Part shown: in pieces, positions 1 through 10,853 of the stretch | Layout of the letters: each line of letters begins with the position of its first letter | Numbering within the stretch: position 1 is the stretch's first letter | From: Euwallacea fornicatus | Taxonomy: Eukaryota; Arthropoda; Insecta; Coleoptera; Curculionidae | Direction: 5' to 3' | DNA: 64,000 bases | Assembly: GCF_040115645.1 (NCBI RefSeq) | Contig: NC_089541.1 | Coordinates: 2,542,001-2,606,000, forward strand | Program-made: the position numbers and the translations under genes | The notes under the pieces: generated by a model | Seen by the model: only the letters and a program-made list of their open reading frames with translations | Database searches by the model: none | Told to the model about the DNA's origin: nothing

Positions 1-27
1 TTACAAACTACTTTTTCTTTCGATTAG

Positions 28-1580
28 ATGGCAGGACTATCATTTGCACCATCCACCAACCTTCAGCCAGACTATTCGAAATGTTCAATCACTTGTATAC
101 ACTTGCTGACGGTCAATGTGTCTACCAAGGAACTACCACTCGTCTAGTAGAATTTCTGGGTCAATTAGGCCTACAATGCCCCTCCTATCACAATCCAGCG
201 TCATATATTATTGAGGTAGCTTGTGGGGAGTATGGTCACCATACCAGAACTCTGGTAAATGCAATTAAGAATGGAAAAGAGGACATTCAAGATGGAAAAC
301 AATTGCCTGCTTTGGAAATAACTGACGGATTAAATAATTCCGATAAATTCGCACATGATATAAAAAATACCATTGCAGCGGCTGGGTCTAATACGAACAG
401 CTGGAAAGTGCAATCAGATCCTGTATATAATAGTACTACTACTACCACAAACAATTTGCCCAAGAATGTTGTTACTAATATTGAAAAAGGGGATGCCAAA
501 GAAGAATTTGTAGACAAAGTTACTGTGCAATCAGCCTTATTGGGAGATGAGACTGAAGATTTGACTCCTACGAAGAGATATGGAAACACGCAATTGCAAC
601 AATTTTTCATTATTTTAAACAGGACTTTGCTGTTCAGCCGCAGGGATTGGGTAAGTTGGCAATTCACTGAATTCATCAATACAGTCATTTTTTGTAGACT
701 TTGATGTATTTACGTTTGTTCGCGCACATTTTGGTCGGATTCTTGATCGGTGCTCTATACTGGCAAATCGGCAACGACGGAAACAAAGTTCTCTCCAATT
801 TGGGATTTTTATTTTTCAACATGCTCTTCCTTATGTACACATCCATGACCATCACTATTTTGTCTTTCCCCTTGGAAATGCCTGTGCTACTCAAAGAGCA
901 TTTTAACCGGTGGTATTCGCTACGATCTTATTATTTCGCCATTACTGTGTCGGATATGCCTTTCCAGGTAAAGTATTGAATGAGGTCAGGAGCAAATTTT
1001 GCAGGAAATATTGATTTTAGACGATTTTCTGTATTATTTACGTTACAATCGTTTACCTGATGACAGCTCAACCAATGGAGTTCTTCAGATTTGGCATGTT
1101 CCTAGGGGCTTGTTTGTTAGTTTCTTTCGTCGCCCAAAGTGTCGGGTTAGTCGTTGGTGCCGCCATGAATGTTCAGGTAAACGCATAAGAAAACAACTTA
1201 AAATCTAATTTATCATAAAAAAAAATCTCTTTCAGAATGGAGTATTTTTAGCTCCGGTAATGTCCGTCCCCTTCCTCCTATTTTCTGGCTTCTTCGTCTC
1301 TTTCGACGCAATTCCAGTCTATCTACGTTGGATTACATATCTCTCCTATATTAGATATGGATTTGAAGGAACAGCTTTAGCCACTTATGGATTTGACAGA
1401 GCGAAACTCCAGTGCTTTGTTAGTTATTGTCACTTCAAGTCACCACAAATTACCTTGGAGGAGCTTGATATGATCGATTCCAGCTATCTAGTAGACGTGT
1501 TGGCCTTACTAGCGATATTTATGGTCTTGAGAATTGCCGCTTATCTGTTTTTGAAGTGGAAACTGAAAACTAACCGTTAA
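28..1580 (+). CDS. ABCG1/ABCG4-like ABC half-transporter, 3' part (5' end off window)
   Basis: This is the C-terminal part of an ABCG half-transporter, which dimerises in membranes to export lipids or sterols. Exons read as 28-650, 698-967, 1021-1176 and 1236-1580, with GT-AG introns of only 47-59 bp that all keep frame. The first exon continues the nucleotide-binding domain through the H-loop (GRTIICTIHQPSARLFEMF), then the DGQCVYQG and NPASYIIEVACGEYG segments and a long polar linker. Exons 2-4 encode about six membrane helices, including LRLFAHILVGFLIGALYW and GVFLAPVMSVPFLLFSGFFV. The loop with SFDAIPVYLRW and RYGFEG, and the basic tail ending KLKTNR, resemble vertebrate ABCG1/4 rather than White/Scarlet. 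About 464 codons are present; Walker A, signature and Walker B lie to the left. A polyadenylation hexamer AATAAA is at 1841. Substrate cannot be told from sequence. Confidence 0.93.
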
Positions 1581-3149
1581 ATTTTTATTACGTAAAATGT
1601 ATTTTTTTACACCAGCCATCACACTAAATTTACCAGAGAAGTATAATGGGGTAGTGAACACGCGGTAGTGATTAAATTTTAATGTTAATATAAGGGGCTG
1701 TGAGACGTTTTAAAAATTCCCTTGCCAGTTGTTCTTCATGTTTTTGGTAGGTTTTCCAAGAAAATAATCCTAGGAGAAAATTTGTTTTCACGATACAAAT
1801 TCTCATTGAAAATATGTGGAGTTTGTTGCAATTGTTACGAAATAAATGAGGTAGTTTATAGGTACTTAAGCAAAATCATAGTGGCTACTATTTTTATAAC
1901 GTTTTTATTACATTGCTACTGTTGTTAATTTGTGAAATGATATATACTAAGAAGAGAGACTATTATTATCTGTAATGCATTTTGATTTCAAGAGCGTTCA
2001 CCAGTTTTCAATTCTGGAAACCGTTTACTATATACCTCCGCCAACTTCAAATTTAAAATGCTTTAAGCCTTTTGTATCTATAAACATTTATAATTTTTAC
2101 ACGTGAAATTTTCATTACTCGGAAGCCATTCGATTAACATTTGCTTAACTAAGTAGCTTTCATTTTTCTAACTGAACAGAAACCAACACGACATTAAAAC
2201 TTTAATATACTGCATATAAACTATGCAATTAGCGTATGCATTTAAAAGTGAAATATTTTAAAATTTAAAGTAATTGAAATTTTTTGAATAAAAATTTGCA
2301 TAATTTAAATAAAAATTCGACGAACCGTCTGCTACAATGATAGTTTTATGTGAAAGTAATGTAAAGATATTTGGCTGTGTAGTACATATGCCGCGTGGCG
2401 TTGAGATGCGAAGGTCAAAACTCAAATCGGATAACTTTGATCCCTACATTAAATGAAAGAAGTAGTAATTTTTAAATCGTAGAATGTCAAATTTAAGAAC
2501 AGTCATTATTAGGAAGAAGGAAAATTTGCACAAATTTCAATGAATTCGCAAAGTTAGAAAAATCAAAATCCTTTCCAATAAGGTGATATTAAATATTTCT
2601 TTCTATTATATTGCCATAAAGTTTTTGCTGGCAAAATATTTACTTATTCGCCATTTTATCAAAAATGTCCCTACGGCAACTAAACCTTTTTCTGCGACGA
2701 TATATTTTGTGTTCAAATCGCAACGTGATGTGTACTTTCCAATTATGTGACAAAACATCACACAAACAGATTAATGCGATATTCTGGCACTTTTTATTTC
2801 CTATTTGAGAGTAGATTCATCCCTTCTCAAATTATTTTAATTATAATTTCCTTTAATATTTCGCATACAGTTATTTTCAATCAAAAGTCATACCTAAATA
2901 TAAAACAAAACTTTAATGAAATATTATGTACAAATTAAATAATATAATTTAAGTTCAGTCCATTGTAAACTAAACAATTTTTCTCTTACAGACAAATACT
3001 CGGTAAAGTTCTTCAGGCTTAAGATCACACAAACTCCTCTGAGGTGCAAATATACTGGCAGCTTCGCTTAGCGACTGTACTCTTTTTTTCTTCAGTCGGC
3101 ATTTAAATACACAAAATCACACTTAATGACCAAATCACCCGTTTCTCAA
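1581..3149. other. Convergent intergenic region with both 3' ends
   Basis: AT-rich DNA between the ABCG stop and the DNAJC3 stop. It should hold both 3' UTRs: AATAAA at 1841 suits the + strand gene, and TTTATT at about 2792 (AATAAA on the minus strand) could serve DNAJC3. Short ORFs here (for example 1722-1928 and 2747-2938) have no recognisable content. No repeat was recognised. Confidence 0.6.
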
Positions 3150-4931
3150 CTAATTGAAGTGGAACCTAAATTGGAACGGACTGCCCTGGAAGCTTTGGAA
3201 ATGGTGGAAATTAGGATTGAAGTTTTGTTTTCCAGACTCTGGGTCCAGAGGATCTTCTCCCATGTCATACTGTTTCCTCTTCTCTTCATCTGTGAGAACT
3301 TCCTTGGCAGCTGCAATGTCTATAAATTTCTTTTCAGCAATTTTCTTCATTTTTTCGTCCATTTGGTAATTGTCTGGATGCCACTTTTGAGCGGCCTTCC
3401 TGTATGCTTTAACTATTTCTTTTTTCGTTGCCGTCCGTTTAACACCTTAATTTAAAGTTAATAATAATCTTTATGAAAACCTAGATTAACTTACCTAATA
3501 TTTTATAATAATCACGTTTCTCCGCCTGCTTCTGTCTATTTTCAGCTTTGTTTAGTCCTTCCTTGGCTCTCTCTAAGTTCCTGTCTATTTCCAAAGCAGC
3601 TCTATAATCTCTTATGGCATCATCATATAATTCAGACTGCAAGTATGCTTCAGCTCTATCACAGAACACTCCAGGATCTTCATTAATTTCTAAAGCTTCA
3701 GTACAAACTTGAACAGCTTCTTCAGTTTGTTCCTGATGTATGTAACATGAACAGAGGATGCGTTTAGCTTCAAACATAATTTGACGAATGTCTTTTTCAT
3801 TTTTTAGTACTTTTTGAGCCGCCTCCACACCTGCAGCAAATATTTAGGTAAGAAAAGACAATATTTTTATGCCATTGTATTGAGATTCTACCATTTTAAT
3901 CTTAATTTTTTAAATATTTTTTGTCTAGTGGGAAGGTTATTCTGTTAAAACTAATAAGGCAAAAAAATCCACCTTATCACAAATTTCTTAACTAATCTAA
4001 AGAGAGAAAAATTCCCACATCTCTAACATCATTTCTCAATTTCTTTATTATTAATTACCAACTTACCCACTGCAAAATTGTTACTTTCCAAAGCACTCTC
4101 AGCCTCAACTAAAAATTTTTCTACTTTCTTTATTTTCTTATAAAATTTAAAGCATTTCTTATGTTCAGGATCAAGCTTCAAACACTCTCTTATGGCCTTA
4201 AGTGATTCTGTTGCCTGTCCAATTTTATACAACATTTCTGACAGTTTTAAATAGCCCTCAGTATTATCACTTTGCAGCCGTGTAGCCACTTTTAGGTCTG
4301 CAATAGCAGCTCTTTCATCACCACTATCCAAATACATTTCAGCTCGGAATTCATACAATTCTGAGGCCCAAGGACTGACTTCTAATGCTTCTGTTAAGTA
4401 GTGAATTGCACTGGTATAATCATTTCTTCCATAGTAATATTCAGCACTAGTTTTCCGTTCCTTCGCGGGTTCAATACGCTGTATCAGATCATTTGCTTCT
4501 ATATTATATGGGTCAGTTTTCAGGACATTATAAAAGTCTAGTTGTGCAAGATCATAAGCTGCTTGCTTGAGGTGAATGTTTCCTCTCTCGATCCGAGCAG
4601 CTGTGAAATCTGGCTTTATCTCTAACACTTTATCAAAGTCTCCCAATGCGTTTTTGGCTTTACCTAAAGCCAAATATACAGTCCCTCGTTTAAAATATGT
4701 GAGGTAATTTGATGGGTCCCCATCCACTGCTGCATGGTACTGACTCAGAGCATCTCCCAATTGGCCCCTGGAAAGGTATTCCTTACCCATTTCCAAGTGT
4801 TTATCAATTTCTGCCTGGGAAATACATTGGGAAACGTCTATAAGAGATTCAAAAGCCAGCAACACCAAATATGGGGTGATTCTAAACCAGACGTTGTTGC
4901 CTATAATGTCGCTAAACACTGGAGTCGTCAT
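3150..4931 (-). CDS. DNAJC3: DNAJC3 / P58IPK-like ER co-chaperone (TPR + J domain)
   Basis: Complete gene in three exons on the minus strand: 4931-4067, 3830-3495 and 3445-3150 (498 aa, close to the family's about 500). Splices are ACTTAC/CTGCAG and ACTTAC/CTTAA in plus-strand view and keep frame. The protein starts with a hydrophobic leader (about residues 14-36, WFRITPYLVLLAFESLIDVS), as expected for an ER-lumenal form. It then has tandem TPR helices (GDALSQYHAAVDGDPSNY, ALGDFDKVLEIKPDF, ALEVSPWASELYEFRAEMYL, AIRECLKLDPEHKKC and others). A C-terminal J domain reads RDYYKILGVKRTATKKEI...WHPDNY, keeping the HPD motif that stimulates BiP/Hsp70 ATPase. The tail is Gly-poor and Phe-rich (FQSFQGSPFQF). 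In animals this protein works in the unfolded-protein response. Its promoter contains an ERSE-like site (see 5044-5062). Only the exact leader cleavage site is unclear. Confidence 0.96.
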
Positions 4932-5043
4932 GTTTCAACTGATTTTTTAATGTTAGCCAGTTGTTTGTTATGTGATAACTAAATAACACAAATGATTGTG
5001 AAGAGCATTTTTGGATTTCGGTGGATTATTCAAAATTTTTGGT

Positions 5044-5062
5044 CGTGTTGTCAGCTGATTGG
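5044..5062 (-). promoter_or_regulatory. ERSE-like element upstream of DNAJC3
   Basis: The plus strand reads CGTGT-tgtcagctg-ATTGG, i.e. CCAAT-N9-ACACG on the DNAJC3 strand. The consensus ER stress response element is CCAAT-N9-CCACG, so spacing is exact and one base of ten differs. It lies about 113-131 bp upstream of the DNAJC3 ATG. In vertebrates this site binds NF-Y plus ATF6 or XBP1. Confidence 0.5.
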
Positions 5063-5934
5063 TCCAAAAATAAGGTTGACATGTTTAAATGTCACGAAAT
5101 GAGTACGGAGTTAAAGAACTATAGATGTCGTTAATTGGTTCAATACAGAAAACTGTAAGAAATGCGCAATGAGCATTACCTATACTGTGCAGGTGGCAGA
5201 ACTTATGAAAATTAAGTTGGAATTTCCTAAGCATGGGCGTAAGTTTGGGTAGGAAAATTGTGTGTCGGAGATTTAGTAGGTCATCAGTTTTAGTATTGTG
5301 GAAATAAAATTAGTAGTTAGATAATGCAAAGCAAAATGATAGAGCCATTTAGAGCTGAAACGGACGAGATTAGTACTACTGTTGGTACTAAATGGTCTGT
5401 GTTGGGGGATCCCTTTTTGGACCGGGTTATTTCCCGACATTTGAAAAAGAAATGCAAGAACAGAAAAAAAATCAGTTAAGAAATAGAAAGGTAGAGATAC
5501 CGTCGAAGACTAGTAAATTCGTTAATCTTTCTATATTTTGATAATATATTAATATTTTACAACCATGGAAAATGTTCATAATGTTATTCCGACATATGTA
5601 TTATTCAGTGAAATATTCGGGTGTTTCCAAATTTTTATTCGACTACGCTTTGAAACAAAGGTTTTACTGCACCTCTTCCGAGTGAAAGAGACACGTAACG
5701 CCTTGCGTAGGATAGTAGGTTCAAGCCTGAGTTCAATCATAGCAACAAATAGTTATTCCTTTTCACATTTTTTTGAAAACGAAAGGTGTTTCAATTACAT
5801 CAAACCATTATGCTTATTAAATCTACAAAGCTTACTAACTAAATATTTTGAATTTATTATAAACAACGGTTTGATGCAAGTCTTGTAATTATTATAAAAG
5901 ATGTGCAATGCTACTACTTTTTGAATAGGACACG

Positions 5935-6240
5935 GCGGCTTCAAGTCTCACTTATCTAAATATTTGGATTCTTTTAATGCGACGATGAGTTAAATTTTCA
6001 AGTATGCCCCTGTTTTTTGCTTAGGCCAGAGGCGTATCAACTAGTTATCTAAAAATATTTAGGCTTTTTTAAACTACGAACAGCTTTCATTCAGATCTTA
6101 CAATGGGACAGGACGTGCAACTCCTCATCTGTTTTTTGCTTAAAACAGTAGCTTTAAATCTTCTGAGGTTCCTCAATATTGCTTACAAACTAGAGGCGAA
6201 GTTATCACCTAGTTGCTTAAAAATAATTGGACCTTGTCGT
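5935..6240. repeat. Degenerate short tandem units
   Basis: Three diverged units contain TATCTAAATATTTGGATT, TTATCTAAAAATATTTAGG and TTGCTTAAAAATAATTGG, each preceded by a GGCG-type sequence. CTGTTTTTTGCTTA occurs twice (near 6010 and 6129). Spacing is irregular, so an array is only a suggestion. Confidence 0.3.
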
Positions 6241-6680
6241 TACTCAACTTTTTTATACAAACTTCTGATAAAGGCAATGCTTGAAGCAGTGGCTTTGAGT
6301 CGCAATTTTATTAAAGATACGTGCGTATTTCCGCCATAGAAATGAGATACATCCGTGTTATGTTACATAATCAATTTGTGAATGAAAGGAAATAAGAAAC
6401 CTCACAAACACTGAGGTAAGCAAGATTCATTAAGGACTCATGAAAAACAGCAGATGCATTCATATAACGCGAACGTGACTACATAACGCTAATAATCTAG
6501 CATCAGGACTCACTGTAAGGGCTGTTGAAGTAGAGTGACTGTTCAAGTCTAACTGAGAGACACCTGTCGGGTTTTATCCTAAGTTATAGGATTTGACGTT
6601 TTTTAACAAGATAAACAAACGCAAAATTGCATGGCAACACATTCATTACTCTAGTGGTGGCTGTCGGAGCTACATACATA

Positions 6681-7726
6681 CAGGGTGTTTCAGTTTTAAC
6701 TCGCATAACTTTAATAGCGTATTGAACGGACAAAAATAATATCAGTTTGCTATATAAACCAATGTCCAATAAGGCTTCCTTTGGGAGATACAGGGGCATC
6801 GAATTTCATTTAAAAATGGAAAATATTAAATTTCTTTAAAAAGGGCTAGAGATTTTGTAGCGAAATTTTGGAGGTGCTGACGACTATTAATGACACACAT
6901 GTTTTACTAAAAAAATATTTCTTTGCTTTTCAAGTAGCGTGCCTACTTCCATGTTAAGGGATATTCTTTCAGGAAAAGTGGTAGGCTACTAATTTTTCTG
7001 AAAATAAAAATTATTCTAGAATTCTTCGTTCAACTTTAGAAAAATAGTTTCTCTTGAGATTTTTTCGACCGACTTACCATTTCCAAGTAAAACAAATAAA
7101 ATAATTTTCATGCACGTTTAGTTTGCTTATATATTAATGTTAATTTGATGCCTGCATAAATGGATTAATACTTAATAACTTTTAATGTAAAAATATTAAA
7201 ACTTATCTTTTTCTCTTAAAAAAATGTCGAGGATCGTTTTGCTTTTATTTTAAAAATGTCAGTAAAATGTTGGTATCATTATATTCTAATTATCAGTTTA
7301 GGATATGCCTTAAAATGATTAAAAAATGTTTACTTGGAAACGGCGAAACAGCCGAAAACATCTCAAGAGAGACTATCTCTAGAGTTGCACCAGAATTTCA
7401 AGAATAATTTTTATTTTTAGAAAAGTCAGTAGGTTACTACCCCCTAAAATATCCCCTTACATGGAGGTAGACACGCCAATGGAAAAGTTAAAAAATATCC
7501 CATAAAACATATCCGTCGTTTATGGTCGTCAATATCTTCGAAATTTCGTTAAAGAATCTCTAGCATCTTTTCAATTAATTTAATATTTTCATTTTTTAAT
7601 TAAATTTGAACCTCCTCTATGTATTAAAGAAAGCCTTATTGGGCGTTGGTTTATATAGCAAACTAACTAATTTTTGGACGTTCAACACGCTATTAAATTT
7701 ATGCGGGTCAACGCTGAAGCACCCTG
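6681..7726. mobile_element. Long-inverted-repeat (hairpin) element with CAGGGTG ends
   Basis: Non-autonomous, mariner-type foldback element of 1046 bp. Its left end CAGGGTGTTTCAG and right end (reverse complement CAGGGTGCTTCAG) sit between TA dinucleotides at 6679-6680 and 7727-7728. The arms 6681-7093 and 7328-7726 are about 400 bp each and match over almost their whole length. Paired blocks include TTTAATAGCGT, TTTGCTATATAAACCAA, CCAATAAGGCTT and CAAGTAAA next to the 234 bp spacer. No transposase is encoded. The ORFs at 6584-6799 and 7730-7966 are incidental. Confidence 0.85.
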
Positions 7727-7979
7727 TATATGATTATTTTACTGTTACTTCTGTTACCACAAATGTGCTTATCTGACACATTTGGCTTTCACGGACATTT
7801 ATTTTTATTTCTAGTGGGTGCCTGGATGAACTTAATCCCACTTTTAACGAAGCCATATTTTAGCCGCAAATCAGTGACATTCAAGATATTTATTTTGCAG
7901 TTTTCTTTACCCCATAGGCAAACCCTACAAGACATTCTCAAACGAGGACCTTTAATGGTAATTTGAATATATTCTTAAC

Positions 7980-8520
7980 GAGCGGGAGATCATGGTCACC
8001 ATCGACAACCACCGCAACTCCGTGTGACCCATAATGCAGTGAAGCATACATTCGGCCCGTACTTCCTATGCAATTCCACCGCAAGAATATCCTCCGGGGG
8101 CTCCACTACGCAGGCTCAAGACATTTAACTCTGACCGGACTAGCAGTTAGTGCCGTTCCTATAGATTCTTCGCTTTACCGGGAGTCTTTGGAAAGTACAA
8201 CTTTTCAAGGGGGCCACAATTGGGCGCGAGAAAAGAAAAATCGGGGGCCCCCTGTACGGCGCACATCGCCCAGCGGGCCCCGCAACTCGTCACGGTCCTT
8301 CGAGCCGGCCAACGAGTGTGCGTCAGTTTAGAATCCAGTTTTGCTCCGTGAGTAGAATAAGGAGGATCTTCGGGAGGCGAGAATTGTGCGTCACAGTCGG
8401 TTTTTGAGGGTTCCTCACTGAGAGTTTGAGTGATTTGGTGATTGGAGGCTGGGAAAGGGTGTCCCCGACCTTTTGGATACCTCCGATTTTAGAAAGCTGC
8501 GGCTGAGAGGTAAGAGCGAG
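7980..8520 (+). promoter_or_regulatory. GC-rich candidate promoter and first (5' UTR) exon
   Basis: This block is much richer in G, C and CpG than its surroundings. An insect initiator-like TCAGTT lies at 8323-8328, and a strong donor CTGAGAG|GTAAGAG follows with GT at 8510-8511. A non-coding exon of about 8325-8509 on the plus strand is therefore plausible. The next plus-strand host exon recognised is the tutl signal-peptide exon, whose 5' part is non-coding and begins at an acceptor at 54496. Joining them is an inference. The 87-codon ORF at 8068-8331 has no recognisable domain. Confidence 0.35.
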
Positions 8521-8884
8521 GGTTGGACCTTTTTCAGGAGGTGAGGGTATATTTGAGAACTATCATTATGCATTGTGCAGAACAATGAAATTTCTGACGA
8601 TTGAAGTTACATCGAAAGTTACTCTGTGCTCCCTCATAATGTATGTACAATGATACAACTGAATATAACGCGCTCATTATGTGGGTCTGCTTGCGCTAAT
8701 GCGGTTCCGTGTTCTGGATATAGAGGAATTCAGTTATTGATGTTTCATAAACAGGCATCGAAAGAGGCAGAAATTTACCGTTCTATGAATAATCGCAGTC
8801 ATGTTCCTTTGCAGAATTAAACTAAATGCGAATTTTAATGGTTTGAAGCAGATTAAGAGATATCCAGGATTCGAAATTAAGAGT

Positions 8885-9325
8885 GCTTGGGAGCCCGATT
8901 GCACAAGTGAGGCTCAATAAAGCTCAACTTAAGCCTTACGAGTAATAATCCTACCTACTCCAACAATCCGGCATTTCATTTAAAGTAGTCCAAAGGCCAG
9001 TTCGCTGTTCAAAAGTCGGTTGACCCTGAAGTGGTACTTGAACCACCCCATAAGACTTCCATTTATGATAGTCGGAAACAGGAATTTAATTCTCATATGA
9101 TGGTTCAAGTATCAGCTCGGATTCAACTGAATCGCAGTTGTACAACGGGGCCTAAAGCCTGATTGTACAAGTAAAGCTTAAGCCTTAAGCTTTAGTTCAG
9201 TTAAGTCTATGTATAAGGAATTTACTGCTTTTGAACTTCTAGCAGCAACCTTATTCTTGTGGGGGGGCTCAAGTGAGTTAAAGCTTAAGTTGAGGATGTA
9301 ACTCACTTGTACAACTAAGGCCCCT
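8885..9325. repeat. Foldback MITE-like repeat with TTGTACAAGTGAG motifs
   Basis: A variant of TTGTACAAGTGAG followed by an AACTTAAGC-type stretch occurs near 8897 (forward), 9160 (forward) and 9300 (reverse). The outer two are inverted. Inside, GTACTTGAACCAC near 9035 pairs with GATGGTTCAAGTAT near 9100. The structure suggests a nested short foldback element; ends and target duplication are not clear. Confidence 0.4.
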
Positions 9326-9756
9326 ATATAATATTGTTCCTAACTTTATCAGTAGCACGCATTTTCTCCATTTCATGGAAATAGTGTTCTTGGTAAATTT
9401 ACCAGGATTTTGATGTATTGACCTTAAAGAAAGGAAAAGAGAAGAAAGGAGCTCCACATTGCACATCATTCAAGCAACTATTCAATCGTGGCTTCTTTAA
9501 TGTTGTCAAAGCTCTCCACACGAAAACTCTATGGGAAGATTAAATAATGGCCTTCTGCTGGTCATTATATTGTTCATGGTAGCCATGTGACCATTAAAAG
9601 CCTTCAACATGGACTCAAAATCATAACTAAATAGAAGGTTGACACGTGGTCAACGAACCAAGAATCACAGGTGGATATGTGCGAAATGGACTGAAATGCT
9701 CAAAAGCGCCTTAATTGGACACGATACTTATCTTTAAACAATGCTCTTGACACATA

Positions 9757-10483
9757 CAGGGTGGCCCAGCTAACACATTGCACCCCGATTTTCAACGTTC
9801 GAAATGAAAATGTGTAAAAACGCTCGGGCTCGTCGATTTTTGATTCGAGGGAGACAATTTTTTATTGTATTTTTGAACCCTTTAACTTCAAACCCCGAAC
9901 AGGGGTGAGAGATACCCCCAAAATTTTTAATGGGAAGAATTATCAAGTGATATCTCTTTTTAAAGGTAATGGTACTCTGATTATGGTCTTCAATTTTGAA
10001 GTTGGTGCTTCTATTCCCGTTGATCTGACAGCTTGTCAAAGTCTGTGGGAAAAAAAGCTTTTAGTTAATAATTTATTTATCACAATAAAAGCTGCGCACT
10101 CCAAAATGACGGTAGGAAGGCCTTCAAAAGTGAGATATTGAATCGTTTGAATGCAGTTGAGTTTTTAATAATTTATAAATGTCACCAAATTAGACCTGAA
10201 ACGGTACATAACGTCAAACAAGGCTTTAAATGAGATTTATTATATTTATGCAGGTAAATAGCGATCATTTTCGGCATTTAATAAATTGATGAAAAAAATA
10301 ATATAAACACTATTTTTTATTTATCCGTCTTTTTAAGAAAAAATAACACAAATAAAGAAACATACCCTTTTAAATTTGAAGGGTAAAATTCACTTCCATC
10401 AAAATGATTCAGCGATATCTCACTTTTTTAAGGTCTCCCTATTCGCATTTTGAAGCCTGCAGCTCTTAGTGTGAGAAATTAAT

Positions 10484-10542
<59 letters not shown>

Positions 10543-10851
10543 ATTTATGTTACCCAAAGGTTTTTCCCCACACACTTTGACAAGTTGTCATACTAACGGG
10601 AATAGTGACCCTGACTTCAAACTTGGAGGTCACAATCGAAACAGAACAACCTTTAAAATGAGGTACCACTTCACGCCTGTTCTCATTAGAAATTGTAGGG
10701 GTAAGTTACCTTCCTGTTCAGGGGTCGAAGTTGAACGGTTGAAAATATGATCAAAAATTGTCTCGCTCGAATCAAAAATGGACGGGTCCGAACGTCTTTA
10801 CACATTTACATACTGAAGACCGAGATGCAAAATTTTCGCGGGGTCACCTTG
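9757..10851. mobile_element. Long-inverted-repeat (hairpin) element with TA microsatellite core
   Basis: Foldback element of 1095 bp flanked by TA (9755-9756 and 10852-10853). The left end is CAGGGTGGCCCAG and the right end, reverse complemented, is CAAGGTGACCCCG. The arms are roughly 9757-10150 and 10398-10851. Matching blocks include AATGTGTAAA, TTTTTGATTCGAG, ACTATTCCCGTT/TCTATTCCCGTT, ACTTGTCAAAGT and AAGTGAGATAT. The right arm is interrupted by a (TA)n run. The ORFs at 9770-10039 (-) and 10547-10750 (+) resemble each other only because they lie in opposite arms. No transposase is present. Confidence 0.85.
10487..10545. repeat. (TA)n microsatellite
   Basis: An almost pure TA dinucleotide run of about 55 bp inside the right arm of the hairpin element. 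The left arm has no such run at the matching place, so it expanded after the arms formed. Confidence 0.9.
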
Positions 10852-10853
10852 TA

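Larger units (their letters stand above)
4932..6678. other. Upstream region of DNAJC3, then gene-free DNA
   Basis: The first 200 bp hold the DNAJC3 promoter. Beyond it I see no coding exon; the ORFs at 5565-5888 and 6103-6339 show no domain. The stretch 5935-6240 contains three loosely similar units around the core TTATCTAAAAATATTTAGG (near 5955, 6045 and 6212), probably an old repeat. Confidence 0.45.

Noticed and set aside
9770..10750. Two ORFs (9770-10039 minus and 10547-10750 plus) with similar proteins
   Set aside because: The similarity follows from their location in opposite arms of one inverted repeat; no domain and no start context support a gene.
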